A DNA stretch of 64,000 bases from Diabrotica undecimpunctata (Eukaryota > Arthropoda > Insecta > Coleoptera > Chrysomelidae), in NCBI RefSeq assembly GCF_040954645.1, contig NC_092811.1:82717063-82781062 (forward strand), given 5' to 3'. The position numbers were made by a program, and so were the translations under genes. The notes under the pieces are model-generated. The model was not told the DNA's origin. It saw only the letters and a program-made list of their open reading frames with translations, and made no database searches. Below are positions 36,117 through 46,999 of this stretch, piece after piece (within the stretch, counting starts at the first letter, position 1; each line of letters opens with the position of its first letter).

Positions 36117-36308
36117 GGCGACTTAGACAAAATCATCAAAAAAAATCAAACTGCAACGTTAACTCCCGAAGAAATAAAGATAATAGACGAAATCCTACAT
36201 GAAGAGAGCAAACAGCAAAAATCTAAAGCTCAGCCATCAAACTCCCAATACTTACAAGAAGATAACGATACAGATGTAACCAAACATTCCACGGCAGAAA
36301 ATCCAATA

Positions 36309-37700
36309 ATGGGAATTCCAATTAGCGAGAAACCACTAAATTGTTACAATAATCAAATAATTCTCAAGATAGTAAACTACAGCCCGGCGAAACCAATCAT
36401 AGAGCAGTGTTTTGTAACAAAAAAGAGAATGTATGTCCAATTGGGAAAAAATGATCTTCACAACGACATTTTCCAGTTTTTCAAGAACTATATAGATCCG
36501 AAAAAGAAATACGCCATTCTGTTCGAGAATGATGAACTCTACAAATCCCTATGCAATATTCTACGAGACACTTTTAAAAATTCAGCATTTGATCTTGTTA
36601 AATGCAACAGCCTCCTAGAAGATACAAACAGCAGAGAGAGACAAAAAGAAATTATAGAGAACTACCATCAAAGGAAGACTAACCACAGAGGAATTAACGA
36701 AACCGAAGCTCAAATAAGAAAACGCTACTACTGGCCTACGCTAAAGAAAGACATCAAAGAAGTTATCAACCTTTGTGATACGTGCCATGCTAACAAGTAT
36801 GACAAAAATCCAATTAAGCCGAAATTTATGGTAACACCAACTCCAACAAAACCGTTAGAAATCATTCATATGGACACATTTCAAGCTAACGGACAAAAAT
36901 TCCTTACAATAATTGATGCATTCTCGAAATATGGCCAAGCATATCCCATAGAAGGATCCAACGCAATAAATGTCCTTAATGCCTTCATGCTATTTATAAC
37001 CCACCATGGACTCCCACACATGATAATCGCAGATAGTGGAACCGAATTCAAGAACGGCCTTGTTCAGGAATTTGTCGATACACACAAAATTTCAATTCAC
37101 TACACAACACCAGATAATCCACAATCGAACAGAATGATAGAACGTTTTCACTCTACAATTTTGGAACACCTACGAATACTTAGAGAAAGAAGGAAGACTC
37201 TGGGTATTAAAGAACATATGTTGTATGCTATTTTAGGATACAACAATTCCATTTATTCATCAACTAAACAAAAGCCAATCGAAATTCTAAATGGCCATAT
37301 CGATCCTCAGGATCCATTTGACATCGATATTAACAGAACCCTAATGAATAACTATACACAGAGCCACAGATTAAAGAGAAAAGAAATCTACAGTGAAATA
37401 AATAAAAAGCTTCAAGAAACCAAACAGAAAAATATTGAAAAAATAAATCAAAAAAGACAAACACCAATAACTTATAAAACCAGCACAAAAGTTTACACTA
37501 GAAAAACAGTAAAAAGAAACAAACTTCTTCCGAGATTTTCTTCCCGCATTGTGAAAAATAATAATCCCGTAACAATAGACACTCAAGATACGTCAATACA
37601 CAAAAAGAACATCAAACACCAGCCAAAGACTAACGCTAAAACTGCTTTACAGATGTACCTTAGTAGCAGCCCAACAAGTTCAAATTCAAAACCTGAATGA
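36309..37700 (+). pseudogene. Integrase of errantivirus-like pol
   Basis: The HHCC zinc module is at 36665-36800 (YHQRKTNHRG to CDTCHANK). The catalytic core has all three acidic positions: HMDTFQANG, ADSGTEFKNG and NRMIERFHSTI. A basic, Lys/Arg-rich C-terminal tail runs to 37700. This is the best preserved part of the element, and it would catalyse cDNA insertion. The frame is open for 463 codons, but the upstream pol frame that would supply it is broken. Confidence 0.88.
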
Positions 37701-38979
37701 CAATCCAGGAATCCTCCCAGTTAAACTTGGACAAGCGAGGATACAGACCAGCACTCATGACTTCATCCACTATTTCCATCTAGAACCCATCGCAGAAGAG
37801 ATTGAATCCATAGAATCTCAGTATATCACCACCAACAGAGCAAAAGAAAATGGACTTAGTCAACCATATTTTGACAGCCTACAAAACTTTGATAAAACTG
37901 TACAGTACCTCCTCCAAACAGTAAAAGAGAAACAAGACACAATATATCCAAAATCCAGAAGCGAAAGAGGACTTATAAACGGATTGGAAAGTGTAATAAA
38001 ATCTATTTCTGGTAATCTAGATCAAGAAGATGCTGAAAGATACAACGCCGCCATTAAATCACTTGAAAATAACCAACAGAATATTATTACGAACATCAAT
38101 AGCCAACTCAGTCTCAATAAAAGAATAATGGCAAATTTTAACCAAACAATTTTATTACTGACACACAACCAAGAAATCATAGCTGAAGAGACAAACAAAA
38201 TTAGCTTAGAGATGAACCAATTCGTTTTCGATTTTAATGATTATCTGCAAGTTCGAAATATCCTTGACCAGATAAATCTAAATTTACAAACAATTATACA
38301 AATACTGGATGATCTCCAAACAACAATTACATTTGCAAGAATCAAAACTTTACACAACGGTCTCATCAAACCTAAAAAAATAAAATGGACCGTGCAAAAG
38401 ATGCTTGAACACTACCCTACATCACAGATTCCCTATATTCAATAAGAAGACTTAACCAAATACTATGAAATCGTAGACATTGATGGTTATTACACGAATC
38501 ACATCCTTGTTTTCATTTTACATTATCCTATCCTCCATTCCAAGTCGTTCACATACTTTCATTTATACTCGCTCCCAACTAATAATCACACAATAATCAT
38601 TCCACCTGGTCCATACCTAGTCCACAACTCAGACCTTTTTCAATATATGGATGTACCATCCAAAAAAAGCGAGTTCAAATCATTCATCTGTCCTGAGAAA
38701 TTTCCACAAGAGAATGACCAGACTAATGACTGCATAGTCCAAATTCTCCAGTTAATCAATGATGCTACCCAATGCCAAAGTGTTCCCGTCACTGTCACTA
38801 CAACGATCAACCAAAAAGTATCCGATGCACACTACATTGCCGTTTTTCCAAAGGCTACGAAAGTATCTACCCATTGCACCACCACTGAAATAGAAGTACT
38901 CGAAGGAACCTATCTCATTGAGTTACCGCCAGGATGTGAACTACGAACCAATAATGAAGTTTACACCACTTGTGCATAA
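37573..38979 (+). pseudogene. env (envelope glycoprotein) of errantivirus-like element, truncated
   Basis: A frame overlapping the end of pol is open from 37573, with a hydrophobic N-terminal stretch, an Arg-rich potential furin site near 37960-37980, and the conserved segment after it (GLINGLESVIKSISGNLD), then a heptad-rich helix to about 38300. It is interrupted by one TAA at 38443-38445 and continues in the same frame to 38979. The last codons may already belong to the neighbouring element. The expected C-terminal membrane anchor is absent. Env proteins of this group derive from baculovirus fusion proteins; this copy cannot make a full product. Confidence 0.8.
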
Positions 38980-38984
38980 GTAAA

Positions 38985-39367
38985 TTTAGGGGTTTTTTTG
39001 TTAGCTTCGGCATAAGATAAATTTTGCTCAGTCATTAATTTTTTAATTGCTTTTTGTCTATTGAATTCTGGACACTCTTTTATTTCATTTGTGTAATGTT
39101 TTCCACTACAATAGAAACATAATTTTTCTACCAAATTTTTTTTACAGTCTTTTGTCTCGTGTCCCTCTTTACACTTTAAACAGCGAACGTTACTTTTACA
39201 CTGCTTTATTAAATGGCCGTATCTATAACAATTAAAGCATAGTAGGACCTTTTGATCGTAGAGTTCTACCGGAATTCTTACATGATTAATGTTATATATT
39301 GTGGTAACTTAGATGCTTTAAAAGTAACAAAAAAGGTTTTTGTAGGCACGTATTCTTTAGTACCGTC
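38985..39367 (-). pseudogene. I-type element ORF1, C-terminal half with zinc knuckles
   Basis: On the minus strand the frame runs DGTKEYVPTKTFFVTFKAS, then CFNCYRYGHLIKQC, RCLKCKEGHETKDC and CFYCSGKHYTNEIKEC (three CCHC-type knuckles), ending near SYAEANKK at 38990. It is the direct continuation of the N-terminal half at 48545-49196; the two were separated by the 39367-48544 insertion. Its downstream part is lost at the junction with the gypsy env. Confidence 0.85.
39360..39367. repeat. Left target-site duplication GTACCGTC
   Basis: GTACCGTC is repeated at 48545-48552 on the other side of the insertion. It equals the inverse complement of the ORF1 codons shared by both halves. Five of eight positions agree with the P-element target consensus GTCCGGAC as I recall it. 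Confidence 0.85.
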
Positions 39368-39390
39368 ATTGTTTAAATAGAACTAGTTAG
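39367..39390 (+). repeat. Left terminal inverted repeat of P-like element
   Basis: Pairs with 48521-48544; one mismatch (A versus G at position 15). Confidence 0.85.
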
Positions 39391-40004
39391 CCAACGCAAT
39401 GTATAAATTTGTTTGATTCTAATTGAGACAGTCACTAGATGTCACCACTCTTTCTGTCTCAATAGATTTTAATATACCATTGTTTGTTTGATATACGTTA
39501 TACTAGATGGTGCTATGTGAAAAAGTTAAAGATTAAACTAAACGTCCATTTTTGATCCCCTGAATTAAATTCACCAGCGTTGCAATATTTCACTGACATA
39601 GTAGCAACAGGTTTGCTTACAAATAAAAATTTTACAAAAAACAGACCATGAATCAGTTAAGATTTTGTTTTAAATAGAGTTATTACTATCAACTAGTAAA
39701 TATCGTGTCAACTAAAATTGTACATAAACGTACCGTGGCTTCTAAATCTTCCTATATCTAAATAAGTTTAAAGAATTTAAATATTTTATTTTATTTGGAA
39801 GTGTATTACAAAAATTTGGTCGGAGGTAAGTAAAACATTTTAATTCTATGTGTTTAAAACAAAAAACATTTGTATGAGAAATGAACAAATTAGGTATTTA
39901 GAAATAAATTTTAGCGGATAATACATACATGCGATAATATTTGAAAAAAGTGATTTTAAATTAAAATAATGTTACTTCCATAATAAACAAATGGCTTTTT
40001 ACAG
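39391..40004. other. 5' region of P-like element, no domain recognised
   Basis: ACTAGATG followed by GTC/GTG recurs at about 39433 and 39504, and GTCTC appears inverted around 39455-39465; these could be transposase-binding or promoter repeats. A pyrimidine run and CAG precede the ATG at 40005, so a further 5' exon is possible. Confidence 0.4.
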
Positions 40005-40127
40005 ATGGCTGGAAATATTTGTTGTTATTACAATGTGGTTTATCACCATACAAAATTCATGGTTTAAGAATGTTCAGATTTCCGACAAAAAATCTTTCGG
40101 CTTGTCAAACATGGATATTACACTCTG
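40005..40127 (+). pseudogene. THAP-domain exon 1
   Basis: The ATG at 40005 opens MAGNICCYYN, the start of a THAP zinc finger (Cys pair near the N-terminus). After a frame change near 40055 it reads KIHGLRMFRFPTKNLSACQTWILHSG, matching the THAP signature FP...W. The exon ends TCTG before a consensus donor GTAAGT (40128-40133). THAP domains bind DNA and form the N-terminus of P-element transposases. The frame change makes this copy defective as it stands. Confidence 0.75.
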
Positions 40128-40439
40128 GTAAGTAAATAGAAACTTTTTTATATTCTTTTATTTTACACCGTTTCCGTTACGTAATTAACTTAAAAAAATG
40201 TTTATTTTTTTTTCATTCATCATTTGAATTTTACGTTTTCGTTGGTATTATAATTATGATATAATAAACTTCGGAATAACAAATTAGTGAATAAACATAA
40301 ACAAAGTATTAGATATTTAAATATGTATTTCTTTAACTACCTATTTTTAGTTATTGTATTGAAAAGTAGAAATAAGTTCATCTTTATCGGAGAACTAATT
40401 TATACACCAGTCGATCTGTAAAAAAATCATTGATTACAC

Positions 40440-42660
40440 GTAAAAATCTTATAAAGATATTTGAAGGTTCTAAAAGATATACGAGGGTTAGTTAATAATA
40501 AATCTGTGAAGACATACAGGTATTTTGGTTTGTTTTTGTTTAAACAATTTTAAAAAGTGAGAGGTCATTATTTTGCTTATAAAACGTTTTTTATCCAGTT
40601 TAGAGAAAAATAGTTAAAATAAAAATTGTAGATCTCAAAAAGTTCTTCCTTTTGTGAGTTTCTAAATTAAAATATATAAAGAATTCACCAAAATAGTTGC
40701 AAAAAACCCTTGATTTTGCAGAAATTTATAAATTTTAATAACTTTGTTTTTGCATAATGGTACGTAATGTAACTAATAAAAATAGTGACGATTTGTTTAT
40801 CATGGAAAGCGATTATTTAAACAACTTTTTGTTGAGCTACCCCAGTTAAAAAAAAATTATGTTTTACATGCCACAGAAGCCAAGATATTGCAAATTTTAC
40901 AAGCGTGATTTATTTTAAAAAAGTTCAAATCTAAAAAAAAACGGAGCTCAGATGGTTCTCCATTCTACTTTTCCGAAGAGGTATTTTACGAATACCATCA
41001 TTTTAACGGGTTATAAATTTTTACTTCTTTACCGCATATACCATCTGTAAGCTGGATCGCACAATTCAGATCTTCATTTAGAGTCCCTTCAATTTTCAGC
41101 TCTTACTGTTAATAGACAATGGAAGTATGATTTTAAGAATAAAATGCTTTGGTTTTAAATATAAAATGCTCTCTTGGCTCGTAATGGTCATAGAAGATTC
41201 TTTTTTTTTTAGAAAGTGTGTTTTTCATCAGTTTTTCGTTAGCCTTTATATAAGTTTGTGCCATAAACGATATCAAAGATATAAATGTTTATAAACAGAT
41301 TAAATAACCTATAAACTATTTGCTCTGATTGATATTTAGCGCACTGTAATAACATATTAATTTCCATAATTTCAAGGAGCTATGTTATATGTTTTTTCAC
41401 AAAAAAGAGTTATTTTAATTTATAAATAACTACAAAAATAAGGTTTTTTGCAACTATTTCGATTAATAGTTTCTTGTATTTTAATTTGGATACTCTCAAA
41501 AGTTACATTACTTTTTATGATCTACAACTCTAAAAAAAGCTGAAAAAATCTTAAACAGATATTTAAAGTCTCTAAAAGGTATATGAGGGGTAGCTGATGA
41601 CAATTATGTGAAAAATTTAGCTAATTTTGCTTTGCTTTTTTTTAAACAATCGTAAAAAGTGAAAAAAGTTTATGCGCATAAAACGTTAAAATAAAAGTTA
41701 TAGATCATAAAATGTTCTCTAATATTGATATTTTTATAATTAAAATACATAAAGAATTGACCGAGATAATTTAAAAACCCTTATTTTTAAAGTATCATTT
41801 ATAAATGTTAATAACTTTCTTTTTGCATAACGATATGTAATACAACTATTTAAAATTATGGCAGTTAATGAGTTTTTAAAGTGTGCTAAATGTCATACAG
41901 AACGACCATACAGTTTATGAGTTATTCAATATGTTTATCCAGGAGACCGATTATTTAAACAACTGTACCTGTCCAAACAGTCACTCTAGGGATATTTTGT
42001 AAATAGCAATCGATTTTTTATGGCTTCGTTTTAAATTATTAAAAAAAATCATCAAGAATATAATAAATTTGTTTTTAAAAATCAGTTTGAAGAGTAACAA
42101 ATTTTTAGCATATAAAAATTTTTAATAACTTTGACTTTTTTATGTCACACTTGTATGTAGGCTCAATATAAAGCTAATAAAAAAAAACATTAAAAAAAAA
42201 CCAAAACCTTCTATGGCCCAGAGGAAATCAAATAGCATTTTTTTTCTTGTTTAAGAAATTGCAAATATTTTCATTGTTTATTAACATCAAGAGCTGAAAA
42301 TTAAACATTGTAAAAGAATATCTAATTTTTATAATTCGATTTATCAATAGCATACACAGTGAAGAAGTAAATTATTTTGAAACATTAAAATAATGGTACT
42401 CGTAAAATATCGCCACAGAAAAATGCAAGGGGGATCTGTCCGCTGCAATATCTCAGCTTGTTTCTTGTTAGTGGTTATAGAAAGTTCTGTTTTTTTTTTA
42501 ATTGTGCTTTTACGCCAGCTTTTCATTGAGCCTACGTACAGCCGTATGACATGAAAAATATCAAAAGTAGTATAAACGTTTAGAAGCTAAAAAGCACTTT
42601 TGCAAACCGTTTTTTTTTATAATAAGTTTAATAAAATGTTGAAGTTTATAAATAAAGCTT
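40440..42660. repeat. Diverged duplicated AT-rich segments
   Basis: 40440-40790 and 41545-41860 share the same order of phrases: CTAAAAGATATACGAGGG / CTAAAAGGTATATGAGGG, AAACAATTTTAAAAAGTGA / AAACAATCGTAAAAAGTGA, AATAACTTTGTTTTTGCATAA / AATAACTTTCTTTTTGCATAA. 41370-41530 holds some of these phrases inverted (GGTTTTTTGCAACTATTTCG), and 42100-42660 has weaker matches. No coding potential; a degenerate repeat family I cannot name. Confidence 0.6.
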
Positions 42661-43079
42661 CAAATAATCGATTCAAAAAACATCAAATAACTGTCAAAGG
42701 TTAAATACCCTTTTTAAAGTTCCTAATGGATTTTAAAGATTTAAACAGTGTTAAACAGATAAATTAATTCATCGACGAGTTAACAATACGAAGCGAAGTT
42801 CTTTAATCACAATGTGATAAGAAAACGAGTATCAAATTTGGTTTTATATTTCAATAGTCGAATTTAATTGTGGCTATATTGGTTTAATTAAAGAAAACCA
42901 GTGAAAATCCCAAGAAATAGGTGAGATCCTTTGTTTCTTTCTTTCCAGTTTGGGAGAGGGTCCTTTAGGTACTCACGTTTAGGTATTTTGTTACGGTCTG
43001 GGTAACCAGAACTACACATCATGAACAGCAATTAAATATTTACATTTACACAAAACAACTCCAGTTTCAACCCAAAATC

Positions 43080-43910
43080 ATATGTCGTTGCCGCAGTCTC
43101 TAGCCCTCCTTCCCGTTCGTTTTCTAAAAGGGGACAAGTTATTGTCATGCACTCCAATAGTTTATCCAAAAAATATTACTTTTAAATCTCGCATTTCGAA
43201 TAATCGAATCTACATTTTCCTCACTTCTACCGACATCGTTGATCAACTAATACACCGAACGTCATAATTAATTTCACCGTCATCTTGATCTGCAGGCTTC
43301 TTTCTGCGACCAAAAGAATCCTTATTTCAAATGTATCTCCTTCCATCCCGCATTCACTAATCGAACAGTCCCTAAGAAATACGGAACATCAGATGATCAA
43401 TAGGCATATATCATGAGTTTCCTGCTATATGTATATTTTTACTTCATCTTTTGCCAAATTTAGACACAATATTTAATTAAGTAAGAAAACTTTATGTACT
43501 TCAGATACTAGCCCAAGTCTAGTTTGAAAAAAAAAGTTAAAAATAAAAAATAAAAAATAAAAAATAACCTTAAAATATCCAATCCCTTTTTTAATCAAAA
43601 GGTTATACTTGATAAAATAAAAGTTTTGGAACAAATCTGGACCTAACCATATATACTCTTTTCTTCCTTCACCCTTTCCTTATTCATCCTTAGTTTCACA
43701 AGATACCAATTATCCGAACTCTTCTATAAACTATTTCGGACTAAAAGCTGCACTCAAATCCTATAAAAACACAAAAATTAGGATTTTCTATAATTATCTT
43801 GAAAAATTTCTCGAAAATTCCTTAGGCACCAACGACCCTCTAAATGAAGCCAGTAAATTTATCACTGACATACCGCTGACAATCGTTAATGAAAGATCTT
43901 GCCCTAATCT
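43080..43910 (+). pseudogene. ORF1 (gag-like) relic of the Jockey/I-type element
   Basis: FKSRISNNRIYIFLTSTDIVDQLI (positions 43170-43247) is followed in another frame by RILISNVSPSIPHSLIEQ near 43315-43370 and a VSCYMY segment, the conserved ISNV core of Jockey-type ORF1. After a gap, LKAALKSYKNTKIRIFYNYLE and SLGTNDPLNEASKF (43740-43870) match the C-terminal region of such proteins. Zinc knuckles are not seen. Stops and indels throughout. Confidence 0.6.
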
Positions 43911-44018
43911 ATACTAATATAAAAAAAAAATCATTACAAAAAAAAATTTTTGTTAAAATCCATTATAAAAGGTATATAAATTAAAAAACCCAAATGGGCT
44001 ATGTCATGAAGAAAAAAG

Positions 44019-44048
44019 GTTTTCGGAATCTATATTCCATCATCAGTA
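44019..44048 (+). repeat. TTTCGG stem-loop with CATCATCAG, PLE-like signature
   Basis: GTTTTCGGAATCTATATTCCATCATCAG forms a small stem (GGAAT/ATTCC) flanked by TTTC and ATCATCAG. Analogous arrangements are at 51301-51334 and 63937-63966. See findings. Confidence 0.45.
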
Positions 44049-44159
44049 TCTAGGTGAACATGTTTTAAGCCGCTAAATATCTGGGTAAAAACCCGTTAAA
44101 AGTTATACGTTACAATTTAGTTTACATTATTTAGTCTTATATATTAGGATGTTAAAGCT

Positions 44160-44204
44160 ACCAGTGGATATAATAACATGGCAAATGTTATCATATCCAC
44201 TGGT
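44160..44204. repeat. 20-bp-stem hairpin
   Basis: 44160-44179 (ACCAGTGGATATAATAACAT) is the reverse complement of 44185-44204 with one mismatch, and the loop is GGCAA. A shorter CAGTGGATATAAT also occurs near 62294. Origin unknown. Confidence 0.8.
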
Positions 44205-44392
44205 AACTTAACCCTGGTGAGGTCCCAACCTCATATAAACTTATACAAAGTGTAGTAAATCTACTTCAAGATAGATCTAACGAACTAGGATTATCACTTA
44301 CTGAGAACAAAACCAAATTAGTAAAATTTTCCAGAAGAATTTTCACTCCCTTAACCAAAATTTTATTTAACAATTCTCTACTTTCTGTTGTT

Positions 44393-45151
44393 TCTTCTTC
44401 TTTTTAGAGTGCCATATCCCTACGGAACGTCGGCGACTACCATGCTTACAATATTTTTATACTGATCTCGGTCTTGCGCTACGTGTAGCAATTGGTCCGC
44501 TGTCAAACCTGTCCACTGCCGCAAATTCCTCAACCAAGAGAGTTTCTTCCGTCCTATCCATTTCTTTCCTTCGATTTTACCGTTGAGAATTAGCCGAAGG
44601 AACTCATATCTTGGTCCTCTGATTATATGTCCAAGATATTCTAGTTTACGCCTCTTAATAATATTTAATAGAGTTCGTTGATGTCCCATTCTTCGAAGAA
44701 CTTCTTCGTTTCTGGTTCTGCTAGTCCATGGAATTTTTAGTATCCTTTGATACAACCACATCTCAAACGCCTCGATTTTATTCATGATATCGGCGTTTAA
44801 AGTCCAAGTTTCACATCCATACAAAAGTACAGACCACACGTAGCATCTTGTAAACTTTTCACGGATTTCCAAATTTAATGAGTTATTGGATAATAGAGGC
44901 TTGAATTTTTGAAATGAGTTTCTTGCCTGTTCAATTCTACATCGAATTTCGAAGGATAGATCTAGATTTTGGGTAATCCAACATCCAAGGTATTTGAATC
45001 TCTGAACTCTCTGCAGCGGTTGTTGGTTTAATATCAGTTGGGTTGCGATGATATTCAGTTTACTGGTCACCATGTATTTAGTTTTATCAATATTTATCGA
45101 CAGTCCCCAATTTGTGCATTCCATGTCAACTCTATTGATTAGCTCCTGCAG
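44393..45151 (-). mobile_element. RTE-like non-LTR element, 5'-truncated, with 10-bp target duplication
   Basis: TTCTGTTGTT flanks it at 44383-44392 and 45152-45161. On the minus strand it carries the RT C-terminal half and a (GAA)n-type 3' tail. It inserted into the RT of the plus-strand Jockey/I-type element, whose reading resumes on the other side (KILGFMFDSRLN). Confidence 0.85.
44420..45151 (-). CDS. RT thumb and C-terminal tail of RTE-like element
   Basis: About 240 uninterrupted codons, open from the 5' truncation point: ELQELINRVDMEC, GLSINIDKTKYMVTS, VQRFKYLGCWITQNLDLS, RCYVWSVLLYGCETWTLN, RRKLEYLGHIIRGPRYEFL, WLRNLRQWTGLTADQLL and the end at VVADVP. The palm with the active-site Asp pair is missing, so no enzyme can result. 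The lack of stops suggests a younger insertion than its neighbours. It has no start of its own; the 705-base frame beginning at 45124 is simply its first ATG. Confidence 0.85.
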   Translation of the reverse strand: MQELINRVDMECTNWGLSINIDKTKYMVTSKLNIIATQLILNQQPLQRVQRFKYLGCWITQNLDLSFEIRCRIEQARNSFQKFKPLLSNNSLNLEIREKFTRCYVWSVLLYGCETWTLNADIMNKIEAFEMWLYQRILKIPWTSRTRNEEVLRRMGHQRTLLNIIKRRKLEYLGHIIRGPRYEFLRLILNGKIEGKKWIGRKKLSWLRNLRQWTGLTADQLLHVAQDRDQYKNIVSMVVADVP

Positions 45152-45699
45152 TTCTGTTGTTAATTAATGTAAAATTCTCGGTTTTATGTTTGACTCCAGA
45201 TTAAATTGAAAGAATCCAGTCTCTGAACTTAAAATCAATTGTTTTAAAAGGTTGAACATTTTTAAAACCCTCAGTCATCTTTAATGGGGTGCCGATAAAA
45301 CTACTCTTAGGTCTGAGCGCTTTTCGCTTTAGTCCTATTGAGAGTGTATACCGTGAATCTAATGAACTTTCTCCTACCCTAAGACGATAATCACTTCTAC
45401 TTTCGTATGCTGCATCAACATCCGCAAATCCATTTAATCCCGTTCATTCCCTAATTGCCACAATGGCGTTTTCTTCCATTAACAATAACCAACACCTTAT
45501 CATAAAACCTATACCTCAATTAATTTGTCCACTACTTAAAAATATTGACCTTTTTCAGACTAGTTCATTTCCTCTAACTTTACTTCCCCTCTGGGCTAAA
45601 GATCTCCCCTCAATATATACCTCACTCACCATTTTTAACAAACTTGAATCTTCTAACCTTCTTGTAAAGAAAGCATTTTTAGAATTTAATTCTCTATAC

Positions 45700-45860
45700 A
45701 GATGCTTCTAAAACTACCACTGGTATTGGTTGCGCAGTAACCACTAAACATGAACTTGTAAGATCATCTCGGTTACCCGTAATATGCAACGTTTGCACAG
45801 GCGAACTATATAGTATTCTGTTGGCTTTTAAATGCATCTCCCATCAAAACAGACATATTG
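45700..45860 (+). pseudogene. RNase H domain of the Jockey/I-type element
   Basis: YTDASKTTTGIGCAV and GELYSILLAFKCI carry the first Asp and the Glu of RNase H. The frame before it (45463-45711) reads the linker LWAKDLPSIYT to FLEFNSLY. The domain is lost after about 45860. Confidence 0.65.
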
Positions 45861-46325
45861 CCCATTTGTTCAGATTAACTTTCATATATCCGTTTAGTCA
45901 ATACAATTTTCACTGACCACCTATTAGTTCAAAACATTCATAACATATACCAAAATCTCTTTGCTTACGATATAAGTCTCTCTCATATGGCTGCCTTCTC
46001 ACAGCGGAACTACTGGTAATAAAACAGCAGATAATTTTGCCAAAGAAGCTACCAACCATGGGGTGACTGAAGTCACCCCAATTCAACTAGCTAACGAATC
46101 TCGAAATTCTTTTTTAAAAAGTCAGTAGAGGATACTTGACAAAACTTATAGCAAAAGAGCAAAACAACTTTTCATAAACTTCAATCTTTTATTGGTCATC
46201 TCTCCCTAGACTTCATAACTAGAAGAGAAGCATCGACTATTAGAAGACTACGAATCAACCATACCAAACTTACCAACTGGAAACAATTCACCAACCTGTA
46301 TAAAGCACTGGACTTGAAACCTTCT

Positions 46326-46560
46326 CTAAGGAACTAGAGAATCATCTACCTCTTCCTCAACTGTAAATTGTATATGTTGATTATGATTGTTGAAAATGTT
46401 GACTATTTCATTAATTTTGTGTTTAGGAAGTGCCAAAACTAAATCATCTACATATCTTTTAATAAAAGGAATGAAAAAAGTGTAATTGTTGATACAATCA
46501 CTGATAACATCATCCATGACTAGATTCTATAGGACTATCAAAAATTTGTTTTTGGTAGTG
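46326..46560 (-). pseudogene. PLE RT fragment
   Basis: LVMDDVISDC, FIPFIKRYVDDLVLALPK (YVDD at 46443-46454) and FNNHNQHIQFTVEEE match the palm of Penelope-type RT. Only about 75 codons remain; the frame upstream of LVMDD has stops. It is not adjacent to either PLE pair. Confidence 0.8.
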
Positions 46561-46583
46561 ATATGGGATCTTTTTTTTTCCTA

Positions 46584-46815
46584 ATATTGTTCTGAAGCTA
46601 TTTTCTTGTTTCATTTTAAATTAATTACTATTTAAATGGGAATAAGCCACAATTAAAGGTTAAAATACGTTTATTGACGTTTCAATTTCCACTTCGGAAA
46701 TCGTTCTAAAAAACAAACATGTTTGAGAACGATTTCCGAAGTGGAAATTAAAACGTCAATAAACGTATTTTAACCTTTAATTGTGGCTTATTCCCATTTA
46801 AATAGTAATTAATTT
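46584..46815 (+). mobile_element. Palindromic element, copy B, with about 13-bp target duplication
   Basis: The head ATATTGTTCTGAAGCTATT (46584 on) leads into a palindrome (about 46622-46810) with arms matching almost perfectly: GGTTAAAATACG, GACGTTTCAATTTCCACTTCGGAAATCG. CTTTTTTTT(T)CCTA flanks it at 46570-46583 and 46816-46828. The best preserved copy in the window. Confidence 0.85.
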
Positions 46816-46863
46816 CTTTTTTTTCCTATCTAAAAATTTTTTTTCTTACTCTTATATAATATA

Positions 46864-46865
<2 letters not shown>

Positions 46866-46933
<68 letters not shown>
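46866..46933. repeat. (TA)n microsatellite
   Basis: Pure TA run just upstream of THAP exon 2. Confidence 0.95.
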
Positions 46934-46937
<4 letters not shown>

Positions 46938-46999
46938 AATTTAATGTATTGTGCAGAAAGTTGCTTTTTTCAGTTGTGTTAATAATAATATTGTTGTAG

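Larger units (their letters stand above)
32035..38975 (+). mobile_element. Ty3/gypsy element of errantivirus type (endogenous insect retrovirus), 3'-truncated
   Basis: About 6.9 kb with part of a 5' LTR, primer-binding site, gag, protease, RT-RNase H, integrase and env in the canonical order, but no 3' LTR. The right side ends within env near 38975 and abuts the ORF1 of an I-type element. Several in-frame stops and frame changes show it is inactive. Target duplication cannot be tested because one end is missing. Confidence 0.88.
42950..46320 (+). mobile_element. Jockey/I-type element with RNase H, strongly decayed
   Basis: Plus-strand traces in the right order: ORF1 (43080-43900), RT palm C-terminus (44220-44392), RT thumb (45162-45480), linker and RNase H (45480-45850) and tail (46200-46290). 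Most of endonuclease and RT is missing, replaced by a stretch (43920-44220) with a PLE-like stem-loop and a perfect hairpin. The RTE-like insertion at 44393-45151 splits the RT. Confidence 0.65.
40128..46999 (+). other. 6.9 kb intron of the THAP gene
   Basis: Donor GTAAGT at 40128, acceptor TTGTTGTAG ending at 46999. The phase matches: exon 1 ends with one base of a codon and exon 2 supplies two, giving Gly. The intron contains AT-rich diverged repeats, a Jockey/I-type element, an RTE-like element nested in it, a PLE fragment, a palindromic element and a TA tract. Confidence 0.65.
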
